Shown: positions 9,501 to 17,881 of the stretch, piece after piece
How positions within the stretch are numbered: position 1 is the stretch's first letter
Layout of the letters: the number at the start of each line of letters is the position of its first letter
Source of the DNA: an uncultured Odoribacter sp.
GTDB taxonomy: Bacteria; Bacteroidota; Bacteroidia; Bacteroidales; Marinifilaceae
Direction of reading: 5' to 3'
Length of the DNA: 64,000 nt
Assembly (NCBI GenBank): GCA_900544025.1
Contig: UQTM01000004.1
Location: forward strand, 24,529 to 88,528
Notes under the pieces: model-generated
Seen by the model: the letters and a program-made list of their open reading frames with translations, nothing else
Database searches by the model: none
What the model was told of the DNA's origin: nothing
Program-made: the position numbers and the translations under genes

Positions 9501-10533
9501 GAAAACCGGACAATTTATCGAACAACACAAAAATACCGTAGCAGGCGAATTCGTTAACTTCCCGAAACCCCAGGATATGGGTAACCACGAAGACGTCCGC
9601 TGGTGCGCCCTGACCGACAATGCAGGCAAAGGGGCAGTATTTATCGCAACCGACCGTTTGTCGGCCTCCGCTCTACAATATTCTGCGCTCGACCTGATTC
9701 TGGCGTCTCATCCTTACCAGTTACCGAAAGCCGGAGATACTTATTTACATCTCGATGCGGCTGTAACCGGATTGGGAGGGAACAGTTGCGGACAAGGCGG
9801 TCCGTTAGTACACGACCGGGTATTCGCCGGACAGCACAATATGGGCTTCATTATCCGCCCGGCAGGGAAAGACCTGACCACCACAGCCAATGTCGCCCCG
9901 GCAGGAGAAATGCCACTTTCCATCACCCGGAATGCCGCAGGAGTTGCAGAAATCTCTTCTTCTAAAGCCAATGCAGTAATTTACTACACTTTAGACAAGA
10001 GCAAAGCGAAAGAATACAGCGAGCCTATCCCGTTGCGTAATGGCGGTACGGTAACAGCCTGGTTTAAAGATTCACCTAAAATCAAAACCAGCATGACCTT
10101 CAAAAAGATCGAAAGTATCCAACCCCAGGTGATCTATGCCAGCAGCCAGGAAGCAGGCGAAGGAGACGCAGCACACCTCACGGACGGCGATCCGAACACA
10201 ATCTGGCACACGATGTATTCGGTTACGGTAGCCAAACACCCGCATTGGGTAGATCTGGACGCAGGAGAAGTGAAAACGATGAAAGGATTTACTTACCTGC
10301 CTCGCCAAAACGGAGGAAACGGTAACATCAAAGATTATACGATCCAGGTAAGTATGGACGGTAAAGAATGGGGAGCTCCCATTCAAAAAGGCAGATTCGA
10401 GAACAACCTGAAAGAGAAAAAAGTGATGTTCTCCAAACCGGTAAAAGCCCGTTACCTCCGCTTCACTGCGTTGAGCGAACAAAACGGACAGGATTTTGCC
10501 TCCGGTGCAGAACTGACCATTTTAGCAGAATAA
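6511..10533 (+). CDS. Secreted GH2 beta-galactosidase with C-terminal discoidin domain
   Basis: This 1340-residue glycoside hydrolase family 2 enzyme begins with a signal peptide (MRKITLGLIVCCLALQCFA) and so is probably periplasmic or surface-exposed. The order is: N-terminal sugar-binding jelly roll (about 60-280), immunoglobulin-like domain, TIM barrel (about 410-710), a further Ig-like domain and a beta-galactosidase small-chain domain (about 860-1140). A chitobiase-type C-terminal segment and an F5/8 type C (CBM32-like) domain (about 1195-1340) follow. The acid/base is E534 in WSLGNEAGPG and the nucleophile is E597 in HISEYAHSMGN. It is a single-gene unit with its own terminator and no SusC/D pair nearby. 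Beta-galactosidase is the best call, but GH2 substrate specificity is not certain from sequence. Confidence 0.9.
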   Translation: MRKITLGLIVCCLALQCFATQPPLKGFHYASVETPTGNEWQSPENIALNKEQPHAYFFSFQDVDHARKVLPENSKYWQSLNGDWKFNWAPDPDSRPQDFYKTEFDVSNWDNIPVPSSWNIYGIQKDGSLKYGVPIYVNQPVIFQHQVKVDDWRGGVMRTPPTHWTTYKHRNEVGSYRRDFEIPQDWDGREVFINFDGVDSFFYLWINGQYVGFSKNSRNTASFNITKYLQKGKNVVAAEVYRSSDGSFLEAQDMFRLPGIFRTVALHATPKVQVSDLRVIPDLDATYTNGSLAISADIRNFGKKAVKGYKLVYTLYANKLYSDENTQVANATVSATINPVKPNETLEAETVELKVQKPNKWSAEAPYRYTLVAELKDAKNRTIETVSTIVGFRKVEIKDTPASEDEFGLAGRYYYINGKTVKLKGVNRHESNPAVGHAITREMMENEIMLMKRGNINHVRNSHYTDDPYWYFLCDKYGIYLEDEANIESHEYYYGAASLSHPAEWENAHVSRVMEMVHSNINNPSIVIWSLGNEAGPGKNFVTAYDALKKVDKSRPVQYERNNSIVDMGSNQYPSIGWVRGAVKGNYNIKYPFHISEYAHSMGNACGNLIDYWEAMESTNFFCGGAIWDWVDQSMYNYDKETGERYLAYGGDFGDTPNDGQFVMNGIVFGDLEPKPQYYEVKKVYQNIGVQPIDVKKGTFEIFNKQYFTNLSDYDVKWSLYENGKETQSGTLAVPQIAPRTKATITVPYAYDKLKNESEYFVKIQFLLNKNMPWADKGFVTAEEQTLVKEATRRPAINEVAAQAGKLQYTDSKSNIKTVKGDRFEAKFDANTGSIYSLTYDGQTVIADGNGPKLDALRAFTNNDNWFYSQWFDRGLHNLVHKATNSTIFTKNDGTVVLAFTVESQAPNAAKILGGTSSGKNKIEELTDRKFEDSDFKFTTNQIWTVYQDGSIELQASITSNQPNMVLPRLGYVVKVPQQYANFTYYGRGPIDNYADRKTGQFIEQHKNTVAGEFVNFPKPQDMGNHEDVRWCALTDNAGKGAVFIATDRLSASALQYSALDLILASHPYQLPKAGDTYLHLDAAVTGLGGNSCGQGGPLVHDRVFAGQHNMGFIIRPAGKDLTTTANVAPAGEMPLSITRNAAGVAEISSSKANAVIYYTLDKSKAKEYSEPIPLRNGGTVTAWFKDSPKIKTSMTFKKIESIQPQVIYASSQEAGEGDAAHLTDGDPNTIWHTMYSVTVAKHPHWVDLDAGEVKTMKGFTYLPRQNGGNGNIKDYTIQVSMDGKEWGAPIQKGRFENNLKEKKVMFSKPVKARYLRFTALSEQNGQDFASGAELTILAE

Positions 10534-10572
10534 CAGCTGCATCCGGATTAGAATCTTAAAATTCTATTGATA

Positions 10573-10611
10573 AAAACGGAGTTGTCGGGAAACCTTGACA
10601 ACTCCGTTTTA
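10573..10611 (+). terminator. Terminator after the beta-galactosidase
   Basis: A perfect 14-bp stem (AAAACGGAGTTGTC with its complement) has a 10-base loop and ends in TTTT. It lies 40 bp after the stop codon. Confidence 0.85.
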
Positions 10612-10721
10612 TTTCTCTGTACGGGTTCCCGAAACAAACCATTCTTATTCTATAAAAAACGGCAGCAATCCGGCCTTGCGGCAGGGCAACACAAAAATTC
10701 TTTTTTCCGGGTGATTTCAAT

Positions 10722-10747
10722 CCGATAAAAAGATATAACTTTATCGG
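10722..10747. promoter_or_regulatory. Inverted repeat over the putative promoter of the hybrid kinase
   Basis: CCGATAAA (10722-10729) and TTTATCGG (10740-10747) form a perfect 8-bp inverted repeat with a 10-bp spacer. A -7-like TAACTTTA (10736-10743) overlaps its right arm. The kinase ATG is at 10765. This placement suits an autoregulatory operator, but that is inference. Confidence 0.35.
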
Positions 10748-10764
10748 GTAGAATACACGGTTAT

Positions 10765-13278
10765 ATGTCATCTGGATATTTTAAGCAAACTAAATCGAAG
10801 ATTATTTTAAGCTATATACTGCTTTTCGCACTAAGCTTTATAGCTGTGGTTTTCATTTATAAAGAAGTAACCCGCCTGACTGTGGGAGAAGAGGGTGTGA
10901 GCGAAGCCAATCAGAAACTATTTATCATCGGCAACACCATTGCAGAACTTTACGAAGCAGAAACATTAAGTAATGTGTTCCTGCAAACCGGCTCGAACAA
11001 CTCGTTCCGAAAATACATCGGTAACATGGAACAGGTGGAAAAAAACATCGACTCGCTCCGCCATCTGACCACCCAGGAAGACCAGCAATTGCGTCTGGAT
11101 TCGATCAGTATGCTACTGGGACGGAAAACGAAAAATCTGGAAGCCTTGATTCGTGCCCGTAAATCCCTGACCTCAAATGAATTTTACGACAAAGCGATCG
11201 CCAGCATCGAATTGAGCAGAGACTCCATAGAGCAGAAAGCCGAAGTACGCCAGCGTGTCATCACGACAAGAGACAGTTCCTATATTGTCAATGAAAGAAA
11301 ACGCCGGGGATTCCTGGGATTATTCAACTCCAGAGGAAAGCAGGACTCTACCCTTCAGGTCACCATTTCCAAACAAACGATACTGGACACGCTCGACAAA
11401 ATCACCTCGCTGCAAAGTACGGACACGGTAGTGAACATCCTAAAGTCCGTATGGGAAGAAGTACAAACCAAACGGGAAAATATTGTCCGGCAAATCAACC
11501 GTACCGAATATAATATTATCCGGCAAAGTACCCACATCACCGATCAGCTTAGACGAATCCTGGGAGAGTATGAGAAAGAAGAGATCAACAACTCATTCCG
11601 TAAAATCATACAGCGGGAACAAGTGGTGAACACCACCACCAACATCATTGCCTGGATAGCTGTTGCGGCTTCGCTGATTATCGTGTTTTTTTCTTTCTTT
11701 ATCCTGCGGGATATTTCCCGCAGTCAGCGTTACCGCCGCAAACTGGAAGCCGCAAACCAGTATGCGGAACAATTACTGGAAAGCAGGGAAAAACTGATTC
11801 TTACCGTAACCCATGACATCAAATCGCCTTTAGGCTCTATTATAGGATATATCGAATTGCTCGACAATACGGAAGTAACCAACCGACAAAGCTACTTCCT
11901 GAAAAATATGAAAGGCTCTTCCGAACACATCCTGAATCTGGTCACCAATTTATTAGACCTCTCCAAGCTGGAAAGTAATAAAATGCCATTGGAAGAAGTG
12001 GTTTTCAATCCTGCCCATCTGTTTCAGGAAGTATGCGACAGCTTTATGCCTTTGGCAGATACTAAAAAGCTACGGTTGACCTGCAAGATCGGCAAAGACT
12101 TAGACAGCGATTGCAAAGGGGATGCCCTGCGCATCCGGCAGGTACTTTCGAATATTCTGTCGAATGCAGTAAAATATACCAACAAAGGGACGATCTATTT
12201 TAGTGCGGTTACGGCAACGACCGACGACAAGATCATTCTGAAGATCAAAGACAGCGGCCCCGGAATGACTCAGGAAGAACAGGAAATGATTTTCAGGGAG
12301 TTTACACGCCTATCGTCTGCATCGACCATAGAAGGCACCGGATTAGGCCTTACAATCACCTTAAAGTTGGTGGAGTTGCTGAATGGAGAAATAGCACTGG
12401 AAAGTGCTCCGGGAGAGGGCAGCTGCTTTACGATCCAATTGCCTTTAAAACGGATAAAACAGGTGGAAACACCGGCAACCGCCCCGCAACGGCTTACCCC
12501 GGCGAAAGAAGAAAGGCAGCTTTCCCAAAATGTATCCAATCTCCGCATTCTGCTGGTAGATGACGATCCGTTACAACTCGAAATGACAAGTGCTTTGCTT
12601 CAAACCAGAGGCATTGCGGCAGATACGACGACCTACCCGGATAAAATACTGGAACATTTGCAATCCCAAAAATATGATGTCGTCTTTTCGGACATCCAAA
12701 TGCCGGGAACCGACGGTTTTGCATTGGTACAGCTCATCCGCCAATCCGGTTTTCCGGGAGCGGCAACCATTCCGGTAGTCGCTTTATCCGCAAACCCGGA
12801 TAAAACGGAAGCCGAATACCAGCAGGCAGGTTTTACGGCTTATCTGAATAAGCCTTTCACTTCTGTGCAATTATTTGAAGTATTGGAAAAAGTTTCGGGC
12901 AGAATATTGCAAACTCCGGCCCCCACGGGGGCAAATGTTCAGGAAGACCTTGCAACAAACGGCTATACCTTGAAAAACATTATGCTTTTCACAGATAACG
13001 ACCCGGAAGCTACCCGCAAAATCGTAGAATCGTTTATTCACGACACACACCAAAATATCGATTTATTCAAAGGCTATCTCCAAACGGACAACTACACGGC
13101 GATTTTCCAATTGGCTCACAAAATGCTGCCTATGTTCCGGCAATTGGAGGCCTCACCGATCGTGGAGCTATTGCAAAAATTAGAACGTTCGAAAGAAACC
13201 GGCCCAGAAGTCAAAGCGACGGTGGAAGAAGTAATCCGGTTAAGCCTCGAATTAAATGAAAAGCTGGCTACTCGATAG
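10765..13278 (+). CDS. Hybrid sensor histidine kinase (HisKA-HATPase-REC-Hpt)
   Basis: This 837-residue hybrid kinase has membrane helices near residues 12-32 and 293-316, which bracket a helical periplasmic sensor region. The HisKA box (VTHDIKSPLG) has phospho-acceptor H350. The ATPase domain has the N box (RQVLSNILSNAVKYT), DSGPGM and GTGLGL motifs. A receiver domain follows with acceptor D643 (FSDIQMPGTDGF). A C-terminal Hpt domain with H785 (LAHKMLP) completes the protein. The layout implies a His-Asp-His-Asp relay to a separate regulator. The best candidate partner is the NtrC-type regulator encoded convergently, whose stop overlaps this one by 11 bp. The signal sensed is unknown. Confidence 0.93.
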   Translation: MSSGYFKQTKSKIILSYILLFALSFIAVVFIYKEVTRLTVGEEGVSEANQKLFIIGNTIAELYEAETLSNVFLQTGSNNSFRKYIGNMEQVEKNIDSLRHLTTQEDQQLRLDSISMLLGRKTKNLEALIRARKSLTSNEFYDKAIASIELSRDSIEQKAEVRQRVITTRDSSYIVNERKRRGFLGLFNSRGKQDSTLQVTISKQTILDTLDKITSLQSTDTVVNILKSVWEEVQTKRENIVRQINRTEYNIIRQSTHITDQLRRILGEYEKEEINNSFRKIIQREQVVNTTTNIIAWIAVAASLIIVFFSFFILRDISRSQRYRRKLEAANQYAEQLLESREKLILTVTHDIKSPLGSIIGYIELLDNTEVTNRQSYFLKNMKGSSEHILNLVTNLLDLSKLESNKMPLEEVVFNPAHLFQEVCDSFMPLADTKKLRLTCKIGKDLDSDCKGDALRIRQVLSNILSNAVKYTNKGTIYFSAVTATTDDKIILKIKDSGPGMTQEEQEMIFREFTRLSSASTIEGTGLGLTITLKLVELLNGEIALESAPGEGSCFTIQLPLKRIKQVETPATAPQRLTPAKEERQLSQNVSNLRILLVDDDPLQLEMTSALLQTRGIAADTTTYPDKILEHLQSQKYDVVFSDIQMPGTDGFALVQLIRQSGFPGAATIPVVALSANPDKTEAEYQQAGFTAYLNKPFTSVQLFEVLEKVSGRILQTPAPTGANVQEDLATNGYTLKNIMLFTDNDPEATRKIVESFIHDTHQNIDLFKGYLQTDNYTAIFQLAHKMLPMFRQLEASPIVELLQKLERSKETGPEVKATVEEVIRLSLELNEKLATR

Positions 13279-14605
13279 AATAATATTTGAGTTTATTGTA
13301 AAGGGTTTTCCGGTCGATTTTCAATAGACGGGCTGCTTCACTTTTATTATTATTGCATTTGGCAAGAGCTTCTTTGATCAGATCGAGCTCATTCTTCTGA
13401 CGCTTGAGCGCTAAATCGTCCTCCTCGACTATCGTTTCGGATACCGCAGACAATTCTGCCGGAATATCGTTTACGGAAATAAACGGGGACTGGCATAACA
13501 AGGTGGCCCTCTTTACCACATTTCTCATTTCCCGGAGATTACCCGGCCAATTATAATTCTTAAAAATCCGGATAACTTCTTCATCGAAACCGATCACGTC
13601 TTTCCCCAATTCCGTATTTGAATTTTCAAGGAAATGATTGGCAAAGACAGGAATATCCTCCTTCCGGTCGCGCAAGCTGAGAGCCTTTAAAGAAAATTCA
13701 TTCAACCGGTGATACAAATCTTCCCGAAAAGCACCTTCTGCCACCGCTCTCGTCAGATTTTCATTGGTGGCCGAAATGATCCGCACATCAAAGCCGATCT
13801 CTTTATCGCTTCCCACAGGTTTTACTTTCCGCTCCTCCAAAGCACGTAACAACTGCACCTGCACATCATAGCTCAGGTTTCCGATCTCGTCCAGAAAAAT
13901 AGTTCCCCCGGAAGCGGCTACGAAATAACCCGTCTTATCGGTGACGGCTCCCGTAAAAGCTCCTTTCACATGTCCGAAAAACTCACTGGCGGCCAAATCT
14001 TTGGGAATCGCCCCACAATCGACGGCAATAAAAGGGGCGTCTTTCCGGCTGCTTTGCGAATGGATCAACCGGGCGATATACTCCTTCCCGGAGCCACTCT
14101 CCCCGGTGATGAGCACAGTCATCATCGTAGGGGCGACCAAACGGATATATTCATACAATTTATCCGCCTCCTGGCTCGTGCCTTTGATATAGGGAATCTC
14201 TTTCGTTTTCTTCGCAACGCTTTTATTCCGTTGTAACGGTTCTGCTTTCCGCTCCAAAGCCTCCTGAATTTTCTTTAAAATCTCGTCCGGAATCACCGGT
14301 TTTGCCACATAATCGAAAGCTCCCAGCTTCATAGCGAGGACAGCCGTCCGAATGTCGGCATAACCCGTCATTAAAATCACCTGTGTCCCCGGACGTACCG
14401 ACTTCACGGACTTCAATAAATGAATACCGTCTTCATCAGGCAAACGGAGGTCTGTCAAAACAATATCATATTCAACCTCTTTGACTTTTTTCAAACCTTC
14501 TGCACACGAAAAAGCTTCGCTTACCGAAAAACCTTTCTTCGTTAGCCAGGTTTTCAGCATCAGGCAAAAAGTCGTATCGTCATCTACCAATAAAATCTTT
14601 ACCAT
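13268..14605 (-). CDS. NtrC-family sigma-54-dependent response regulator
   Basis: This 445-residue protein has a receiver domain (residues 1-120, phospho-acceptor D52 in LTDLRLPDEDG). A sigma-54 interaction AAA+ domain follows at about 145-370. It carries Walker A GESGSGKEY, an intact GAFTGA loop for sigma-54 contact, and Walker B GGTIFLDEIG. A C-terminal Fis-type helix-turn-helix (SEAARLLKIDRKTLYNKLK) completes it. It should activate RpoN-dependent promoters when phosphorylated. It is convergent with the hybrid kinase and lies 121 bp downstream of the last exporter gene on the same strand. A 12-bp inverted repeat sits right against its start codon. Its target genes are not known. Confidence 0.93.
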   Translation of the reverse strand: MVKILLVDDDTTFCLMLKTWLTKKGFSVSEAFSCAEGLKKVKEVEYDIVLTDLRLPDEDGIHLLKSVKSVRPGTQVILMTGYADIRTAVLAMKLGAFDYVAKPVIPDEILKKIQEALERKAEPLQRNKSVAKKTKEIPYIKGTSQEADKLYEYIRLVAPTMMTVLITGESGSGKEYIARLIHSQSSRKDAPFIAVDCGAIPKDLAASEFFGHVKGAFTGAVTDKTGYFVAASGGTIFLDEIGNLSYDVQVQLLRALEERKVKPVGSDKEIGFDVRIISATNENLTRAVAEGAFREDLYHRLNEFSLKALSLRDRKEDIPVFANHFLENSNTELGKDVIGFDEEVIRIFKNYNWPGNLREMRNVVKRATLLCQSPFISVNDIPAELSAVSETIVEEDDLALKRQKNELDLIKEALAKCNNNKSEAARLLKIDRKTLYNKLKYYSIE

Positions 14606-14606
14606 A

Positions 14607-14649
14607 TACCCGTTATTTCATACAGCGAAATTAATAAAAATAACGGGTA
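14607..14649 (-). promoter_or_regulatory. Inverted repeat abutting the regulator start codon
   Basis: TACCCGTTATTT (14607-14618) and its perfect complement (14638-14649) form 12-bp arms around a 19-base loop. The right-hand arm of the transcript ends one base before the ATG of the NtrC-type regulator (14605). In RNA the hairpin would cover the ribosome-binding region. In DNA it could be an operator. Confidence 0.45.
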
Positions 14650-14726
14650 ATTAATAACGAATTTTCTTCTATTATGAGATCGCCACTCCTGTAAACACTT
14701 TTTTACCCCAAATACAGTTCCTCCGG

Positions 14727-17156
14727 CTACTCATATCTCAACGACCGGGCAGGCTTGCTGAATACGGTCTTTGCTGTCTGCCAGCCAATCGTAATCACAG
14801 AAATCACAAATAAAAGCACAACCGGAAGCCCGAAAAACCACCACTCCCATTCTACCCGGAACGGATATCCTCCCAGCCAGCTCGTCATAATCAGCCAGGA
14901 AAGCGGTAAGGCAATCAAGACAGCAATCCCGATCAATAGCAAAAACTCATGTCCCAATTGATAAAATAAATTCAGGTTAGAAGCTCCCAGCACTTTGCGT
15001 ATCCCCATTTCTTTGGTACGCAACGTACAGGCAAACATGACCAATACCCATAAACCGACACAGGAAATAAAAATGGCGAGTCCGGCAAAAAGAGCGACCA
15101 TCAGGCCGAACACCTCGTCCTGACGATATTGCTGATCGAAAAAATTATCCAAAAAGAAATAATCGAAACTCGAATCTGCAAAATACCGTTCCCAGGTTCT
15201 ATGTGCTTTTTCAACCAACAGGCGCGGATTACCGTCTTGCATCACAATAGAGATATAACGCTGTTTAAACCAGGGAATATGCTCATGCTGGAAAAACATG
15301 ATAGGTGTATAATCCTTATTCAGGGATTGCTGGTGAAAGTTTTTAACCACCCCAATCACCTGCATCGGTTCTTCTACGGTTTCAACCGAAATCAACTGTC
15401 CCAAAACCTCATTGTTATCCGAAAAGCCCAAATTACGAACGGCCGCCTCATTAATCACCAGCTTATCGGTATCCCCGCCGAAATCTTCCGAAAATATCCG
15501 GCCTGCCACAGGTTCCAGATCATAGGCTTTCAAATAATCCTCATCACAAGCCAGCATCTCATACAAACGGTTTTGCCGGGTGACATCGTTCGCCCGGCGA
15601 ATTGAAAGGAACATTCCCACTTCAACTCCGGGGATAGCACTGGACACCGTCACCCCCTTCACTCCGGGCAGTAAAGCCAATTCCCGTTTCACGGCCTGCA
15701 ATTTCAACGACATATCTTCGGTATATCCGGGAGTTTTCAGGACCAGTACCTCATTCGTCCGGACTCCCAAAGCCTTATTGCGCATAAAGTTTAACTGTGC
15801 AAAAACCACCAAGGTACAACATATCAATACCATCGAAGCGGCATATTGAACGACGACCAGAACTTTCCGGGTAATTCCGGCTTTGTTGGAATGTACGAAT
15901 TTTCCTTTTAACATTTTCATCGGTTTCGTCCCCGACAGAATGACCGCCGGATAAAAACCGGATAAAAACACCCCCATAGCAAAAACAAACACAATCAGCA
16001 AACTCCAGGCACTCCGGAACCATACCCACAAATCGAGTTCACGTCCCGTCAGCCGGTCGAAGGCAGGCAATGCCACTTCCAATATCCCCAAAGCCAGCAC
16101 AAACGCAATGGCATTATTCAACAAAGCTTCAAACAGAAATTGAGTTATCAATTGTTTTCGGGTCGCTCCCGACACCCGCCGGATTCCGACTTCTCTGGCA
16201 CGTTCCATAGAGCGGACTACGGTGAGATTGACATAATTGATCCATGCGATGCAAAGAATTGCAATAGCGGCGACAATCAAAGCCACCATCGAAGAACGGT
16301 TTCCCTTCACTTCCGTTTCATAAGCTTTGGGAGGAGAAAGATGAATATCTTCCAACGGCACCAATTCCACTCCCCATATCTTATTCTTCAAAGCTTCGTC
16401 CGTCTTGTATTTTTCCGCCATTGCCGGAAATCCGGCCTCTATCTGCCGGGCCTGTTCGGGAGTTCCCACCACAACGTATGTATAAGTTTCGTGCCGGTAC
16501 CAGTACTCGTGTAAAAATTTCGGCAAGGATAAGTAAGAAATCAAAAAATTGTAACGAATGTGCGAATTGGACGGCATTTCTTTCATAACACCAGAAACCT
16601 CACACGCCAACTGTTCTTTATCGGCCTTAAAAATCATAATCTTACCGATAGGATCGGCTTCCTTAAAATACTTTTTCGCAATCCGTTCCGTTATCACCAC
16701 CTTATTCGGGGCATCCAAAACTTTGTCGGGGTCACCTTTCACCAGCTCGAAATCGAACACCCTGAAAAAACGGTGATCCGCATAAGCGATCTTTGCTTCC
16801 CGATTGATCTGGTTTCCGTATTTCACAATTTGTTCCGGCTGATATTGGCTTCCTACGCGTGTATAATCCTTTATCCACGGAAACTCCTGTTTCATGGCAG
16901 AGCCATATCCAAACGAACTGGTCGCCCAATTATCGGTCAGCTCGTTCCCCTCGTGAAATGTGCTTTCCACCCGATATATATTTTCCCGCTCCGAGTGCAT
17001 GCCGTCGAAACTATACTCAAAGATCACATAAGTCAATATCAGCAAAGCGGCAGCCATACCCACCGTTAATGCAAATATGTTGATAAAGCTAAACCCTTTC
17101 TTCTTTTTCAAATGACGCCAGGCACTCGTCCAATAACTTTTAATCATGGGCTTCAT
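14727..17156 (-). CDS. MacB/FtsX-type ABC exporter permease (distal copy)
   Basis: This permease of about 809 residues belongs to the large Bacteroidota FtsX/MacB type, in which two periplasmic MacB-like core domains and two FtsX membrane units are fused. A first membrane helix near residue 20-42 is followed by a periplasmic domain (about 50-275). Three or four helices come next (about 280-450), then a second periplasmic domain (about 470-670) and three C-terminal helices. Conserved RVSGATRKQLITQF and RKVLGAS segments match the FtsX unit. The ATG at 17156 is used; an ATG at 17147 gives the more family-like start MIKSYW. A TTG at 17162 is unlikely. It is partly similar to the permease upstream, so the exporter probably uses a heterodimer. 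Confidence 0.9.
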   Translation of the reverse strand: MKPMIKSYWTSAWRHLKKKKGFSFINIFALTVGMAAALLILTYVIFEYSFDGMHSERENIYRVESTFHEGNELTDNWATSSFGYGSAMKQEFPWIKDYTRVGSQYQPEQIVKYGNQINREAKIAYADHRFFRVFDFELVKGDPDKVLDAPNKVVITERIAKKYFKEADPIGKIMIFKADKEQLACEVSGVMKEMPSNSHIRYNFLISYLSLPKFLHEYWYRHETYTYVVVGTPEQARQIEAGFPAMAEKYKTDEALKNKIWGVELVPLEDIHLSPPKAYETEVKGNRSSMVALIVAAIAILCIAWINYVNLTVVRSMERAREVGIRRVSGATRKQLITQFLFEALLNNAIAFVLALGILEVALPAFDRLTGRELDLWVWFRSAWSLLIVFVFAMGVFLSGFYPAVILSGTKPMKMLKGKFVHSNKAGITRKVLVVVQYAASMVLICCTLVVFAQLNFMRNKALGVRTNEVLVLKTPGYTEDMSLKLQAVKRELALLPGVKGVTVSSAIPGVEVGMFLSIRRANDVTRQNRLYEMLACDEDYLKAYDLEPVAGRIFSEDFGGDTDKLVINEAAVRNLGFSDNNEVLGQLISVETVEEPMQVIGVVKNFHQQSLNKDYTPIMFFQHEHIPWFKQRYISIVMQDGNPRLLVEKAHRTWERYFADSSFDYFFLDNFFDQQYRQDEVFGLMVALFAGLAIFISCVGLWVLVMFACTLRTKEMGIRKVLGASNLNLFYQLGHEFLLLIGIAVLIALPLSWLIMTSWLGGYPFRVEWEWWFFGLPVVLLFVISVITIGWQTAKTVFSKPARSLRYE

Positions 17157-17169
17157 AAGCAAACTAAAA

Positions 17170-17865
17170 TTACAAATTCGATTCCCGGACAGGATTCAAA
17201 GTTTCAGATACAATCTGCCCGTCCGACAAATTGAACACCCGGTGTGCGTATCCTGCATCACGCAACGAATGAGTAACGATCACGACAGTCGTCCCTGCCT
17301 TATTTAAACCGCTCAACAACTCCATTACCTCTTTTCCATTCACGGAATCGAGATTTCCGGTCGGCTCATCCGCCAAAATCAGCTTCGGACGGGTAACGAC
17401 AGCCCTGGCGATAGCAACACGTTGCTGCTGTCCACCGGAAAGCTGCTGGGGAAAATGTCCGGCACGGTGTAGCATATTCACCTGTTCCAGCACTTCATTC
17501 ACTCTTTGTTTTCTTTCTGTCGATCTCATATCCAGGTAGATCAAAGGTAGTTCAACATTTTCAAAAACAGTCAGTTCATCGATCAGATTAAAACTCTGAA
17601 ATACAAAACCGATATTCCCTTTCCGGAAAGCCGTCAACTGGCTTTCTCCCATCCGGTCGATCTCCAGATCGTTGAAATAATACTTCCCCGATGTCGGAGA
17701 ATCCAGTGTTCCCAAAATATTCAGCAAAGTTGATTTTCCGCACCCCGAAGGCCCCATAATAGCAACAAAATCACCTTCGTTAATTTGCAGGCTTACTTCA
17801 TTTAAAGCCTTCGTTTGCACTTCTTCCGTAGAAAAAAGCATCGACAATTTTTCTGTCCTGATCAT
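17170..17865 (-). CDS. ABC exporter ATPase (LolD/MacB-type)
   Basis: This 231-residue nucleotide-binding subunit has Walker A GPSGCGKST, the signature LSGGQQQRVAIAR, Walker B LILADEPTG and the H-loop VTHS. It is the stand-alone ATPase for the two flanking FtsX-type permeases. The ATG at 17865 (MIRTEKLSMLF) is preferred because family members begin this way. ATGs at 17889 and 17901 would extend the protein and overlap the permease stop. The gene lies between the two permease genes with 8-16 bp spacing, which supports one operon and one complex. Confidence 0.94.
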   Translation of the reverse strand: MIRTEKLSMLFSTEEVQTKALNEVSLQINEGDFVAIMGPSGCGKSTLLNILGTLDSPTSGKYYFNDLEIDRMGESQLTAFRKGNIGFVFQSFNLIDELTVFENVELPLIYLDMRSTERKQRVNEVLEQVNMLHRAGHFPQQLSGGQQQRVAIARAVVTRPKLILADEPTGNLDSVNGKEVMELLSGLNKAGTTVVIVTHSLRDAGYAHRVFNLSDGQIVSETLNPVRESNL

Positions 17866-17881
17866 ATTTATTTCTATTAAA

